Shown piece after piece: positions 20,877-32,703 of a stretch of 64,000 bases of DNA (position 1 is its first letter; each line of letters starts with the position of its first letter). This stretch comes from Phytopythium helicoides (lineage: Eukaryota; Oomycota; Peronosporomycetes; Pythiales; Pythiaceae). The DNA lies in the NCBI GenBank assembly GCA_024867545.1, contig JANFNE010000023.1:179711-243710 (forward strand). Direction: 5' to 3'. The notes under the pieces are model-generated. The model did no database searches. It was not told the DNA's origin and was given only the letters and a program-made list of their open reading frames with translations. The position numbers and the translations under genes are program-made.

Positions 20877-22243
20877 GTGGTTTCGATATATGGTCTGCAT
20901 GCCAATTCATTCGAGCTCGAGGAATTGAGAGTCGAATTGATCTGTCATGAACTGCCGTCTTGGTGCGCCAGCTGCCACTCATTCTTCTGCGATATCCACC
21001 AACATCCGTTTTGGTTTGAGAGAACACCAGACAAAGTTCGTCAAATCATGCCCACTTCGCAATTTTCCGGCACCAGTACCACCAGCCCAGATGTCACAAG
21101 CCAGCGCCCAGACGTTTGCCAGACTCGTCGCCCACCAGAAGGATCTGGGCAGGGATCTCCAGCGTTCAAGCCAGACTCACCGCGCGTATGTGGAGTCACA
21201 CGAAGAAGAGATGCCGACAGACTCGGCTTCACCAGTTGTCGAAGCCTTCATCGCGGATTTGGGCCATGACGTGTTCAAGGAGATGACCAACTTCAGCCAT
21301 GACGCCTTTCTGACCATATGGTCTCAATTTGAACAAGCTCTTCTTCCCCTGTGGACACTTGGGTTAGGGCGTCGGCACAAGACAACAGCCATGGACGCGT
21401 TGTTTATGGATCTAGTCGTCCTCAAGCACAACGGCACGTGGGCCAAGTATGCGGCAGAATTCCGAATGCAGACTCCCACAATCGAGAAAATGGTCACGAA
21501 GGTGCGGATTGCCATGCCTATCTTGTTCTATTGACTTGCTCTGATCATGTATGTTGTGAACAGGAGTGAAATGTAATCGAGAGATCACTTCTGGCACAGC
21601 TCATACCAACCGTGACGATGAGAGGTCAGCAGCAGCAACGGCGTACGTTTTCCAACTACCCATATGCGCTGTATGCACTCGATGTCAAATTCCAGCCGGC
21701 TTATCGACCTAGCGGCCGCTTTAGGGAGCAGATGCACTACTTCTCCGGCAAACACAAGCTGTACGGGTACAAGATCGAGTGCGCAGTTGTCAATTTCGGT
21801 GTTGTGATCCACGTGTCTCGTTACTATCCAGGATCGGCATCAGACCTCAGCATCTGAAGCGGCAACGCTCCCGACATATGACACAATCATCTTGCTGAGC
21901 ATCTTGATTCGGATAATGGTGGTCGGCCGCCGGCTCTGGTACATCTTGCATAGGTATTTGTACAGGAAGTACCGGTTGTTGAACATCTTCAACTGGAACA
22001 TCGACGGTTGCAACTTGTGCAGTCAGACGTGGAGGGTGGTGCGTTTTTCTGTACGCAGCACGGCGTCGCTCGTTCCGACGGTTCGTAGCCTGTTGTGCGG
22101 ACTGGTCGTGGTTGGAGTAGCGCTCGCATGCACCATTTCTCTGGTGGCGGGCAGGGAGCTGTGTAACACCTTGTGGCAACGTAGACAGGTGCACTCCGTG
22201 TCGAGTTGGTAAATGCCATATCTATCGAGCGCATAAACGACAC
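20877..22243 (+). pseudogene. Harbinger-like DDE transposase remnant, right copy
   Basis: Mirror of the left remnant: 20947-21534 holds the helix-turn-helix part and 21612-21857 the LDVKFQ...GSASDL catalytic start, truncated before the third acidic residue. The convergent Cys-containing broken ORF is at 21847-22243 on the minus strand. Three amino-acid differences from the left copy (MVS for MVL, DKV for DIV, GTS for GAS) lie near its 5' end. Confidence 0.68.
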
Positions 22244-22685
22244 CTCACCGGTTTTGGTTGTATTTTATTGTGGGGCGTGCAAAAGTCCATTTAACCTCAT
22301 TAAATTGATATTTTTGATTGAATTATATATGTCTGGTAACTGGACGATACAGATAGGATATCGCATCAAGATACTGTATATTTATATCAATAATTTATGG
22401 AAGTCTCATCGTATATAGTATTATGCAGTGCATCTTGCTATTGGTGGAATTTGGACTCGCGATCTAGAATGAGCAATTTTTGAGAATGCTATTACAGATG
22501 AAAGACGATGTCCGAGCTGAGATGCCGCCTCGACGTGTATTGCGCTGCACCTGGCGTTTTGACTAAGTTCTCTAATGGAAATGTGGCGTATTGATTTGGA
22601 TTGGAATGAACGATTAAAATGAACGACTGAATGAATGATGGTTGGCAGCTAGCAGATTTGATTGCTAGCTCGCTGTCTTGCTCCC

Positions 22686-23441
22686 TCACGGGGTGTCGAG
22701 CGTGTTGAGGCCGTAGAGCTTTGCATCGACCTGACAGCACTCGCGGTAGACGTTGAGCCTAAATGGCGTGATGGTCACCACATCTCCAGGACGAGGGAGC
22801 CTCGGGTTGTTGATGTCGACCTTCAAGAGCGAAACCATGATGAGGAACTGGTTTGCTTCGAATGGATCCTCTCGTTGGGCGTCCTTAAATGCCTGAAGCA
22901 AATATTACATGTAAGCGTAGCAACGTGTCAGCCGTCTGCCAATGCCGCAAGCGCTTACCCGCTGCTGCTCCTCAAACGGTTCAGTTGCCTGCCACTCGCC
23001 GAAGAAGAGGCGCAGGAACGGTAGGTTATTTACCACCTCGACCACGCTCCATAGTAGACGCGCCTTGATACGGACGGTTGCGCACAATTCTTTGTCGGTG
23101 CCGTCGATGCGCATGATGAACTCGCGTAAGTCTGCAGAACAGCAAGTTCACGAGGTGTCAGTGACCGTCCCGCTCGACAGTATGTGCGCGCTGTTCTTAC
23201 CGTCAACCGTGTCGATGAACACGCGCTTGTGCCTCGCGATCGCGGTCTTTAGCTTTTTGAGAGGTGACTGGTAACTTTTTTCGGGCTCGGGCGCCGCGCA
23301 CGAGGGCGATCGAAGCGCGAGCGACGTCGATGGCGCTCGAACTGGCTGCTCAACTGCCACTGGCATGCCTTCGATCGCGATTGGCTCGCCGATTGGTGCC
23401 GGCGGGCCACTCGCTTGCGCCTCGCGCTTTTTCGGCGGCAT
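22686..23441 (-). CDS. Helitron accessory protein (copy C, right arm)
   Basis: Exons 23441-23201, 23131-22959 and 22892-22686 on the minus strand, about 206 aa. The overlapping ORF translations are identical to those of the left-arm copy. Same start MPPKKREAQ, same intron phases, same SPLKKLK and PRPGDVV blocks. See the left copy for domain description. Confidence 0.82.
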
Positions 23442-24310
23442 TGCCTCCGGATGAGAGGCCGTCTTGCTGGGTGCTGGTACAAACAAAGAATGAGCCCGGC
23501 GGATGCAGCACTGCGGGTGCATCGAGACGGCGTTGCTACGCGACCGCTCGGAGGGGTCACCCACTGCGTCGTTGTTGTGCCTGTGGGTACCATCCAACGT
23601 ACACCCGCAGCTGCCTCCTCTGGGTCCGTAGAGACTACAAGCTGGAGTAGTTTCAGGCGCAACGACTAGTCAGCGGTCAAATTCTAGCGTACACCTGCTC
23701 GCGCATGTTGAAGTCGTACCGGTGGTCATTTCGGCGACCACTGTGCGTTTTGCGGTACACTTTGTCCTTTGCTTGGTGCAGGACCAAAGGCCGATCGCGA
23801 GCTTGCTCGCCCAGTTCGCACCATACCATCTATATCCATCGGAGCTGTCGAGCGCGCTTTTGCGTCTTTCACTCATGTAGAAGCCAATGTATGCCCGGGT
23901 GGGACATGGCTCATCCCGACGACGAAAACTTGCCAGGCGTAGCAAAAGCATCAAGATTTTTTGGAGTCACGAACGCCGGCTCGTAGGTTTGCTGGTTGGT
24001 GACCGGCACGAAGGGTGGCGCGTTGTTCATGGCTGCGACTTTAGCCGAATCCATCTTCATGTTGCTCGCGCTTGCTGTTGATAGAACTCTCACTGGTACT
24101 GACATATCGCTCGTACATCCCATGTAGCAGTCCATGAACTGTCTTTGGGGTGCTCCATGCTGTCGAGGCGCCACTGGCGCTCAGCGGAGCCGAAGTCGAG
24201 CGTGCGCAGGCGAGTCGACCCCTCCCAGACATGCCACGGTCCAGCTCACGATGAATCAGGTTTATTTTGTATCAGTTGGTCGCTACTCAACGCAATAGTG
24301 TTTTGTTTCC

Positions 24311-27300
24311 ATGCAACCCAACGGCTCGGCTCCCGTTTGTGGATCGATTCCCATTTGCGCTTTGGAAAGTAACTGCAAGAGCATCTCAGTTGCAATCTTT
24401 GGTCGTGGGCACGGAATTATGGTCCTTACTGTGGAGGAGCGACGCGAGCGCCACCGACTCGCTGTCCAGCGGCATCGAGATCGCGAGACCCCTGATGCGA
24501 GGTCGGAGAGGCTGCAGAGAGAGCGCGAGCGGCGTCGGCGTCGTGGCCATGCGAACACGAACTCAAGTGCCGGTGAAGTGCTTCGACCCACTGAAGGCCC
24601 GCATAAAAGCTGGCTCGAAGGAGATATTCCAAGACTCCACCCGGTGTCCACCTCCATGAAGGAAGAGGTTCTACATCGGTTGAGGCTAGCTCTCGGGCCG
24701 CCCGGACTCGACAGCGCGACGTGCGCTGTCTGCGACTGCATCAAACTGTGCAAGTCAATGCACATGATTTCGATTGGAGATGACCGCATTTTCCTTCAAC
24801 AGATGCAGTTGCTGCTTTCGAGCGCCGACGAGCACTTGCCCGGCCCCATCACAGCCGAGTATGACTGCTCAGACATGTTTTCGTGCCTTGACGGGATGCT
24901 GCTTTCGAGGCGCGGTGTGCATCCAGATGGCTTCGTCCAAGTGTGCCGAGAGTGCTATGCGTCCCTGGAGAAGCAATTGATTCCAAAATTTGCAATCAAG
25001 AACGGGTTTTATGTTGGCTCGTTGCCGACGCACGTCGCCCACGCCACACTACCAGAGCGCCTCATGACTCAGACCGTCTCGGTCGTCGCTGTCACACGCG
25101 TTATGCGTGGCGGCGCGCATCGCGCGATACGCTCGCATTGTCTCGCGTTCGACTCGACACCAGGCCCTCCCGCCACGCTACTTCCCACGGCCGTCCGCAA
25201 CATCAACAGTTACCGAGTCGTTCTTGCGGGTCCATTCACTACCGAGCAACAAGCATGCGTTCGTAAAATGCACCTCGTTCGGCGCGAGGTGGTCAAAGAT
25301 CTGCTGGCCTTCTACTGCAATCACAACGTACTGTATGAAAACATCGTCATCGACTGCTCCCAACTCGCGGCTGAGGCTGTGGCGGAGCACTTGATTAACG
25401 AGGAAATCGATGCCGCCGTAGCAGTCGACAACATGGATGCGGAGAGCGACCGAGTCGGCAGCGCCGTTGAGCTGGGTGGCCCGGATGCAGAGACCAACGT
25501 CATTGAGCATCGCGTTGTGTTCATTTCAGAGGACCGCGAGATTAGCACTCACAGCGCAGCACCCGCTGTTCCCACGCGCGTTGCCGAGATGCCTGGTCGG
25601 AGTGCATCGCAACCACAATTTCTCGTCCGACACTCGAGCAAATTTGCTGGCGACGATGGGTTACTGTTCGCGCGCATGTTTCCTCACCTCTTTCCGTATG
25701 GAAGGGGACACCCGAACGAGCAACGGAGGATTCCAGTATCTGCGGAGGCCTGTATCCGCCACTACTGTCAGCTGAGCTCGCGACGATTCGCCGAGGATGA
25801 GCTGTTCACTCTTGTGAGCTTTGATCACTTGACTCTCAAGCGCATGTACACGCAGGTTGCAGTGAAGTGTCAGCGCGATCCATCTCGCTTTGAGCGCTAC
25901 AGCTCCATCTCGGAAGCCTCGTTGATGGAGGCTCTGCGAAAGAAAGAGCTGGTTCGACAAGGGCGCACAACTGCGAGCCACGATGACGCTTCGAGCGCCA
26001 GCGACTTCTTAAGGACAGTCGAGCTCAGCGGCGGCGCGATTTGGGGGAGTGACTCCGAGCGGGCGCAATGTCGCCGCCGCGCGTTTGCTTATCAGGCTAG
26101 ATTCGGCCAGCCCGCCCTTTTCGTGACGCTCACGCCGAACGTCTCATCGTCGTTTGTCATGGCGCACTACACGGGCATCACGTCGGTATCCTCGCTGTTC
26201 GATGCCAATGTAACGGAGCTTCCAACACGGTCAGCACTTCACAGCGCTTGCCTGCGAAATGACGTCGCGTCAGCCCGCCTGTTCATGCATAATATGGACG
26301 CATTCATCGAGCACGTGCTCGGTGTACCCCTACTGCAGATGAAGAGCAAGCCTTTTGACGGTCTGTTCGGCGACGTCTCGGCCTACTTCGGCATGGTCGA
26401 GACGCAGGGCGGGGGCACTCTGCATTCCCATTTCCTCGTCTGGCTCGCCGACGCGCCGCCCAACACAGACGCGTTTCGTCGAGCCGTCAACAAGCATGGC
26501 GACCAGTACTACCTCGACATCGCCGCCTACACCGATAGCGTCGTGGGCACTTCCTTGCCGCTCGATGTGGCGGTGGAGACCTGCCGCTTCTGCGGGCACT
26601 CGTTTGCGGACTTACAGGCGCTGCCGATCCCACCCGAGGCGTATGAGGATCCGAGCAGAGATCGCATCCACACTCGCGGTGAGCCGCTGCTCGTGCAATG
26701 CGCGGGATGCGGCACCAAGATGAGCTCGCAGCACGTGTTGCGTCGTGTTCTGTTACGGCACCGGCCCGCAACCTGGCCGCCGCCGATGCGACCGTATTCC
26801 TCGCAAGAGCTTGATGCTGCAGTGCAGATGGAGGCTGGTAGCCGAGGCAGTGTTCGCGCAGCGAAAGCAGCCGTCTTTCGGCGAGACATGCATTTAGCCA
26901 CGAACGGCAGCGATGGCGACGACTCCTACGGCAGCTACTTGCGCACGCTCAACGCGGCGCCAACGCGCCACGAGCTCCGAGAAGACGACGCCTTCCGCAA
27001 CGACAGTGTTGCTCAAGCCGTCATGACCCTCCCTCCATCGGTCGATGACTGCCGCTGGTCTCCGCAGGACGCTGCGTTCGCAGTGTCCTTGCTCGTGTTC
27101 ATGTTGAACCTCCACTGGTGGTCCCACGTTGGCAGTTGCTTCAAATCGAGCCGGGCGGCCGCGAAGGGGCAATGTCGATATCGGTTCCCGCGCGCTCGCT
27201 CTATTTCAACATCTTGTACCAGCGCTGGCGTCGAGCTTGCTCGTCATCCACCGTTCGAGTACATCAACGGCTACAATGCCATCATTATGCAAACGTTTAA

Positions 27301-27769
27301 GTCTAACCACGACGTCCAAGTACTCCTCGGCGGCCTGGAGGCGCTGCTGCGGATCTACTACGCGACCAAGTACGTGACGAAGATGCAAAGCCTGGTGGAC
27401 TCCGTCACGGCGGTAGCACTGGCGTCTTTCAAACGTCGCGAGCTCCGAGAGCAGCAGAACTCTGCTTCGTTGCAAGTCGATCGCTCGGTAGTTGGGCGCC
27501 GACGCGTCTCGTCCATGGTGTTTGCGCTTTCCAATCGGCGAGAGATTGCTGGCCCGATGGCAGCGCTCTATTTGCTGCGGGGATCGTGTGCCTACATGAG
27601 TGCTCCCTGTGCAGCCCTACCGCTCTTCGACGTTTTGCGCGAGCTGACGCAGCGCGACACCCACTCATGCAGCCTCGTAGAGCTGCGAGAAGGCGACACA
27701 AATGTCACGTTCCGGGCTGCATCCTTCCTCGACGACTACCGGTATCGTCCGCTGTCGCTTGGCACCTAG
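24311..27769 (+). CDS. Helitron Rep (right copy of element C)
   Basis: 1152 codons, identical in sequence to the left copy as far as I compared. Preferred start is the Met at 24419. HUH (LHSHFLVWL) and YYATKYVTK motifs are present. The TAG stop at 27767-27769 is shared with the left copy, so it predates the arm duplication or has been kept. Confidence 0.88.
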   Translation: MQPNGSAPVCGSIPICALESNCKSISVAIFGRGHGIMVLTVEERRERHRLAVQRHRDRETPDARSERLQRERERRRRRGHANTNSSAGEVLRPTEGPHKSWLEGDIPRLHPVSTSMKEEVLHRLRLALGPPGLDSATCAVCDCIKLCKSMHMISIGDDRIFLQQMQLLLSSADEHLPGPITAEYDCSDMFSCLDGMLLSRRGVHPDGFVQVCRECYASLEKQLIPKFAIKNGFYVGSLPTHVAHATLPERLMTQTVSVVAVTRVMRGGAHRAIRSHCLAFDSTPGPPATLLPTAVRNINSYRVVLAGPFTTEQQACVRKMHLVRREVVKDLLAFYCNHNVLYENIVIDCSQLAAEAVAEHLINEEIDAAVAVDNMDAESDRVGSAVELGGPDAETNVIEHRVVFISEDREISTHSAAPAVPTRVAEMPGRSASQPQFLVRHSSKFAGDDGLLFARMFPHLFPYGRGHPNEQRRIPVSAEACIRHYCQLSSRRFAEDELFTLVSFDHLTLKRMYTQVAVKCQRDPSRFERYSSISEASLMEALRKKELVRQGRTTASHDDASSASDFLRTVELSGGAIWGSDSERAQCRRRAFAYQARFGQPALFVTLTPNVSSSFVMAHYTGITSVSSLFDANVTELPTRSALHSACLRNDVASARLFMHNMDAFIEHVLGVPLLQMKSKPFDGLFGDVSAYFGMVETQGGGTLHSHFLVWLADAPPNTDAFRRAVNKHGDQYYLDIAAYTDSVVGTSLPLDVAVETCRFCGHSFADLQALPIPPEAYEDPSRDRIHTRGEPLLVQCAGCGTKMSSQHVLRRVLLRHRPATWPPPMRPYSSQELDAAVQMEAGSRGSVRAAKAAVFRRDMHLATNGSDGDDSYGSYLRTLNAAPTRHELREDDAFRNDSVAQAVMTLPPSVDDCRWSPQDAAFAVSLLVFMLNLHWWSHVGSCFKSSRAAAKGQCRYRFPRARSISTSCTSAGVELARHPPFEYINGYNAIIMQTFKSNHDVQVLLGGLEALLRIYYATKYVTKMQSLVDSVTAVALASFKRRELREQQNSASLQVDRSVVGRRRVSSMVFALSNRREIAGPMAALYLLRGSCAYMSAPCAALPLFDVLRELTQRDTHSCSLVELREGDTNVTFRAASFLDDYRYRPLSLGT

Positions 27770-27787
27770 TGCCTGTACGAATTCACG

Positions 27788-30403
27788 ATGACCTGCTTTC
27801 GCCGCAAGCAGACTGCGTCAACAGCCTTAGTGGAGAAATTCTTGGTCGACCACCCGTTGCACTGCACGCACTGCCTTGGACAACACAAATACGAGGTGGT
27901 TCCTGTTATCAGTGGTACTCGAATGCCCTACTTGGATGCCGAAACGCCGCGCGAGCTCGTAGCAACCCGAGCAAAATGCGCTCTGGTGCTCTTCAAGCCG
28001 TTTCGCAGCGTTCAGGATATTGTCGACGATGCCGCAAGCGATGCCTCATGGATTGCCGCCTACTTTGCGTGGGAGCCCACGCGCTCGAGCTTTGTGACAG
28101 AAATCATGTCGGACTTGGACGACTATTACCGCGCGTCGGTCCTAGCAAATGAGGCCGGAGAGCGAAGTAGCAACGGCCTAGACCTCCCCGATGCCGACAG
28201 CGACGAGCTCATTGGGACCCGCGATGAGGTAGATGCAGCGGTGATCGACATGGCTAGCTACAGCGGGCCGCCGGGAAGCGGTAGGACCGACAACTTTAGC
28301 CGAGCATTCGCTGACGCCGACGACGCTAGTGACGCCGCCGACAGCTTGAGCTTGCCGATCTTCCCGACTTCAGCGACCAGCTCTTGTGCATGCGTATTGA
28401 GCGTCGTGAACCGAGGCTTGCTGACCGCAACGGCGGAAAGTACGGCTCGCGCGGCCAGCGATCTCGCCAACCATGACCGTGCGTTGGGGTTGTCAGTGGA
28501 GGAGTTGCAGCAATGGGTAAAGGATTCGGCTACCGACGAAGCCGAGCCCACTCCGAGCACTCATCCGCGCAATGACCGGCCCGGCGACGTGATCGAACTC
28601 ATCCATGTTGCGCTAGAGTCGAGCCATAGCTGGAAACCGCAAGATCGACCTCAGCGTAACCAATCGCCGGTACTCCGCCCATATCCGAGCATCAGCGACG
28701 TCTCGACTGCGTTTACGCTCAATCAGAAGCAGCACGCAGCCTTCTCGCTGATTGTGAGCGCGATGCTTCGACGCATCGAACAACAAGAGCGCGCTGCTGC
28801 GGATGAGGCGGCCGAGTACCGGTCCAGCGACTTTGAATCGTGGCTGCGCGAGGACCAACTGCTTATGTTCCTCGGCGGCGCCGGTGGCACCGGCAAGAGC
28901 CGAGTCATCGACGCCGTCGACGCCTTCTACTCCGCCTGGCACCGCAGTGATTCGATAGTCAAAGCAGCCCTGACCGGCAAGGCTGCCACACTCATCGCCG
29001 GGCGCACGCTAGCGAGTCTCTTGGTCCGGCTCGAGCACGCCATCAAGGAGAAAAAGTTCGCGCCGCTCGATCTGCTCGTCATCGACGAGATCTCGATGAT
29101 GAGCAAGTCCGAGTGGCTGCGGCTCGACAAGGTGCTGCGTCGTTACAAGCAGATCGAGAATGTTTTGTTCGGCGGTATTCACATCGTCTTGGTGGGCGAT
29201 TTTCTCCAGTTGCCGCCCGTGAAATCCGACCCAGTATACCTCAACCCAGCCAGCAAGACGAAACCCAGCACGGCCGATGTGGAAGGATTCGATCTTTGGC
29301 GAAGAGTCACAACGGTCGTCATCCTTGACGAGTCAGTGCGCTTCAGAAGCGACCCCGAGTGGGGGGAAGGCTGCCGGAATGCACGCCTCGGCCGCTGGAC
29401 TCCAGAGTTTGTTGCAATGATCAACGCCCGCGTCATGGGGGCCGATGATGCCGTCGCCAACGCGCGGCTTCTTCACGAAGAAGTGCGGGAATCGGCCGTT
29501 TTCGTCACCCCGGAGAACGCAACGCGGTTGGCGATCAACAACGCCTTTTTGGCGGAGACAGCTTCGCGGCTGCCAACCAGTGTCTTCCCGGTCCGCGTCG
29601 TCGCGAACTTTAAAGGTGCACTGAATGGCTTGAGTCAGAGTGACCTCCGATACGTATTAAGCCTGCCCGACAACCGCTTCGGCAGGATGGCGCCCTACCT
29701 CGATCTCGTTGACGGCATGCCAGTACAAATATCGCAGAATGTGGCCACAGCAAAAGGTACCGCGAAAGGTACGCTTGGTCGTCTCGAGTACGTGCACTTT
29801 CCTACAGGCACGCAGTTTCGGCTAGTCCGCGACGGCGCGACCGCCACAGTCGTGCAGTTGCCGAATCACTCCCCAGACTACGCCGTGCTCCGAGTGCCGA
29901 GGCCGCAGGCAACGGCAATCCGACCTGGCGCCGACCCCGAGTTGTTTCCCGTTTTCTACACAACGGAGGCGTACTCGAAGGCAACCATCAGGCTCTCTTC
30001 GGCGCCGGACGGCCAGCCGCGCACCATCACTGTGCGGCCACAGCAATTCCCATTTTTCTGTGCCGTTGGCTCAACGGTGTACAAAGTGCAAGGGGAAACG
30101 TTGCAGTCCATGGTCGTCATGGACTGGAAATCTACGCAGGAAGTGATCAACAAACCGCAGCAAACATACTTGCTCGTTTCACGGGTTACCAATCGAAACG
30201 GCCTCATCGCGCTGGCACCACTTACAGCTAAACTAGCGGCGTGGTCGAAGCCGCCAGCCCACGCGTTGCTTGAAGAGGAGCGCCTAATACATCTCAGCCA
30301 CGACACATTGGCGAGGTTCCGCCTGCCAGCGACCGCCGATGTGGCCGGCCGAGATGGCGATGGCAATCTCCCAATGGAGCATCATGAATCTGACAGCGAT
30401 TAA
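27788..30403 (+). CDS. Helitron Pif1-family helicase (right copy)
   Basis: 871 codons in frame with Rep, 18 nt after its TAG. All Pif1 motifs are intact (GGAGGTGKS, VIDEISMMS, VGDFLQLPP, KVQGETL). Between about 29,536 and 29,991 there are roughly two dozen base substitutions relative to the left copy, with few amino-acid changes (e.g. VAETAL to LAETAS, ITQN to ISQN, GIANG to GTAKG, FYATEAYSKTT to FYTTEAYSKAT). The rest of the arm is almost identical. The motifs flanking the tract are unaffected, so both copies look equally functional. Confidence 0.88.
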   Translation: MTCFRRKQTASTALVEKFLVDHPLHCTHCLGQHKYEVVPVISGTRMPYLDAETPRELVATRAKCALVLFKPFRSVQDIVDDAASDASWIAAYFAWEPTRSSFVTEIMSDLDDYYRASVLANEAGERSSNGLDLPDADSDELIGTRDEVDAAVIDMASYSGPPGSGRTDNFSRAFADADDASDAADSLSLPIFPTSATSSCACVLSVVNRGLLTATAESTARAASDLANHDRALGLSVEELQQWVKDSATDEAEPTPSTHPRNDRPGDVIELIHVALESSHSWKPQDRPQRNQSPVLRPYPSISDVSTAFTLNQKQHAAFSLIVSAMLRRIEQQERAAADEAAEYRSSDFESWLREDQLLMFLGGAGGTGKSRVIDAVDAFYSAWHRSDSIVKAALTGKAATLIAGRTLASLLVRLEHAIKEKKFAPLDLLVIDEISMMSKSEWLRLDKVLRRYKQIENVLFGGIHIVLVGDFLQLPPVKSDPVYLNPASKTKPSTADVEGFDLWRRVTTVVILDESVRFRSDPEWGEGCRNARLGRWTPEFVAMINARVMGADDAVANARLLHEEVRESAVFVTPENATRLAINNAFLAETASRLPTSVFPVRVVANFKGALNGLSQSDLRYVLSLPDNRFGRMAPYLDLVDGMPVQISQNVATAKGTAKGTLGRLEYVHFPTGTQFRLVRDGATATVVQLPNHSPDYAVLRVPRPQATAIRPGADPELFPVFYTTEAYSKATIRLSSAPDGQPRTITVRPQQFPFFCAVGSTVYKVQGETLQSMVVMDWKSTQEVINKPQQTYLLVSRVTNRNGLIALAPLTAKLAAWSKPPAHALLEEERLIHLSHDTLARFRLPATADVAGRDGDGNLPMEHHESDSD

Positions 30404-31513
30404 TACTTTGTACCACACTTTGAGCGTCGGACCCGGGCATAGAACCGCACCTTGAAGGCTCGCAACACTGACCGCACTCGGAGGTTGATTGTCCAATGAT
30501 GCAAGATGCGGTGGAGCGTGCTATTGGCAACGATCATTCAAGCTGACTACACGAGATAGATAGAGGAGGGTCGCGTTGCAACTCCATGATAACGGGTTCA
30601 GCTGCATGCTTGCAGTCTATGGTACTGTGCATCAAATCCCCACTTAGTGTGCGCACAGCAGCGAGGGCCAGCAACGTGTACGTACCGCGGGAATATGAGC
30701 GGGCTGCGCCACGCCCTGACGGATCTCGGTGACAAGCAACTGATCGTTGTCCTGTGTTGCTTGACTTGCCTTGACGGACGACTGGAACTCGTCACGCTTC
30801 GCCCACGCCCCGCGATTCCACGCTCGCTGCGTGCACGCCTACAGGCGAGGTACATCGCCCTTGGGTCCGTCCTTCCGCATCCACTCACTCTGCGCACCAC
30901 GTGACAGCCACCTCGTGTCGCGTGAGCGGCGCGGTTTGGTGCGCACGCCGCGCCGCGCCGCACCGCGATGTCCTTGCGCTCGCCTTGTCCTTGTTCTCGC
31001 CTTGCTCGATAAAGATCTGCTTCGCTTTTGCGGGGAGCCTGTAGCGCAACGCAACGCAACGACCCAAGCGCGTAGAAAGACCCAATGACCCGTCGCGGCC
31101 GCGACACGAAAATGTTGCGCGAACGTCGTATGATCACAAACAACCCACAAGACCCCCAACGAAAGTTCTTCGAACTTCGAACAGTTCTTACGAACTGCGA
31201 ACAACAACTTCAAGCAGCGCACTGCACCAAGCAAAAGCGGTTGCATTTGTGCAGTGTGCATTGCAATTGCATGCATCTTTTGTGCAGCGCCTACAAGTGT
31301 GCAGCAACAGCAGCACCAACAAGTGCAGCAACAGCAGCACCAACAAACCGCGACGCCAGCGCCGACTCGCTGTGTATAGCACCGATTGTGCAAGCAGCAG
31401 TTGCCACGGGGCGTTGGCGTCGTCGGCCGTGTCGATTGGCATCGACGGCCGCAGCCGTAGCAGCAGCAGCAAAAGCAGCAGCAGCAGCAGCAGAAGCAGC
31501 AGCTGCAGTCGCA

Positions 31514-31578
<65 letters not shown>

Positions 31579-31864
31579 AGCGTTGGCGTCGGCGGCCTCG
31601 TCGGCGGTACTGTGAGTGGCAATGTCAACCAAAGCAGTTGTAGCCGTGGCGTCGGCGTCGGGGCCGACCTCGTCGCCGGTCAATTGCTGCACGCCGCCGG
31701 TCAGCAGGACCAGGAACGGGGATGGAGGGGGGGAGGCAAGCACAACCGCGCGGCGGCAGCGAGCGCGTCGACGTGCGTGCAAGAGACGAGGCAGCAGGCC
31801 GTTCGTGTCGGGGGTGCGTTATCTTTACGGTTGGTGGCGGCTTCGAAAGCTGGCGATGGTGCGG

Positions 31865-32377
31865 TCACTGAGCTCGCTGCGGTAAGTGCTCGCCGTCCGA
31901 GCTCAGCAAGCGCGTCATCTTGAGAATGAACGCGGCGTCGTCCGATCCGCCCACCCGTAGGCAGCGAGACCGCAGCCTCCAGGAGTCACACACGGCACAC
32001 ACCGCTTCGTCGAGGCCTGGTGCACCCAGCGCCTCGCGAAGGCTCTCGAGCGCTCTCTGCTTGGCTGCTTCAGTGACTGGACGCAGCCTTGCGTCGTCAT
32101 CATTGTCACCCCAAGCAAGACTGCGCCGAGAGGCGCTAGACGCTGCAGCGGCGGTGGCTACACGGGCAGTGGTCGGCGCCGGTGCGTGCGCAGCAGCCAC
32201 TGGCGCTTGCTGTGGCACGTGCAAAGGAGCAGTGCTCGGTGCCGGCGCGCGATGCGCTTGATGCCAAGCGCGATCCCGCTGCATCCGTTCCCGACGCTCT
32301 TCGTTGGACTCCCGTGCGCGATGGCGCCGACTGGCGGCAGCATGGCGCGCCCGCCGCTCCTCGGCAGTCAGCGCCAT
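31865..32377 (-). pseudogene. Truncated Helitron Rep N-terminus (S copy 2)
   Basis: Same 170-aa frame as in S copy 1, starting MALTAEERRARH and ending after EHLPQRAQ. No difference noticed between the copies. HUH, tyrosine and helicase domains are absent. Confidence 0.75.
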
Positions 32378-32703
32378 GTCGGCGGGCTCGGCCAACAGGA
32401 GGAGTCTCCCCGCGCCAACCACAAAGCGTTCTCGTTCATCATCGCAGTATCGCGAAGCATGGCGTACCCGAGAACAGCCAAGCCCGGCTCGCGCGGTCCC
32501 AGCATGTTGAAGTGCAGCCATATCGCACGGTACACTCCCTGGCATCACGAAAACGATCCAACAGTTACATACTCTAGACAAGTGAAATGCACCACAAGCA
32601 GCGCATGCACCTCGTGGAAGCTGCGAGAACGATCGGGGGCGAGGCAGCTCATTCGCCAAGTTTCCGCCACCAGCTCGATCGCCGTGCGCGACTCCAAGTC
32701 CCC

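Larger units (their letters stand above)
20198..31194 (-). repeat. Right arm of about 11-kb inverted repeat
   Basis: Reverse copy of 6402-17397. Inner end reads TTGGCCTCC against GGAGGCCAA on the left. Outer end stops at 31194, the position matching the A/C junction; five bases (CTGCG) then separate it from S copy 2. Confidence 0.95.
20429..31194 (+). mobile_element. Helitron element C, right (inverted) copy
   Basis: Mirror of 6402-17167 with the same gene order, hairpin at 20429-20453 and nested transposon at about 20.6-22.5 kb. Distal non-coding part 30404-31194 mirrors 6402-7192 and holds nothing recognisable. A few substitutions, e.g. near 20,880 and 21,035-21,075, and the helicase tract distinguish it from the left copy. 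Confidence 0.85.
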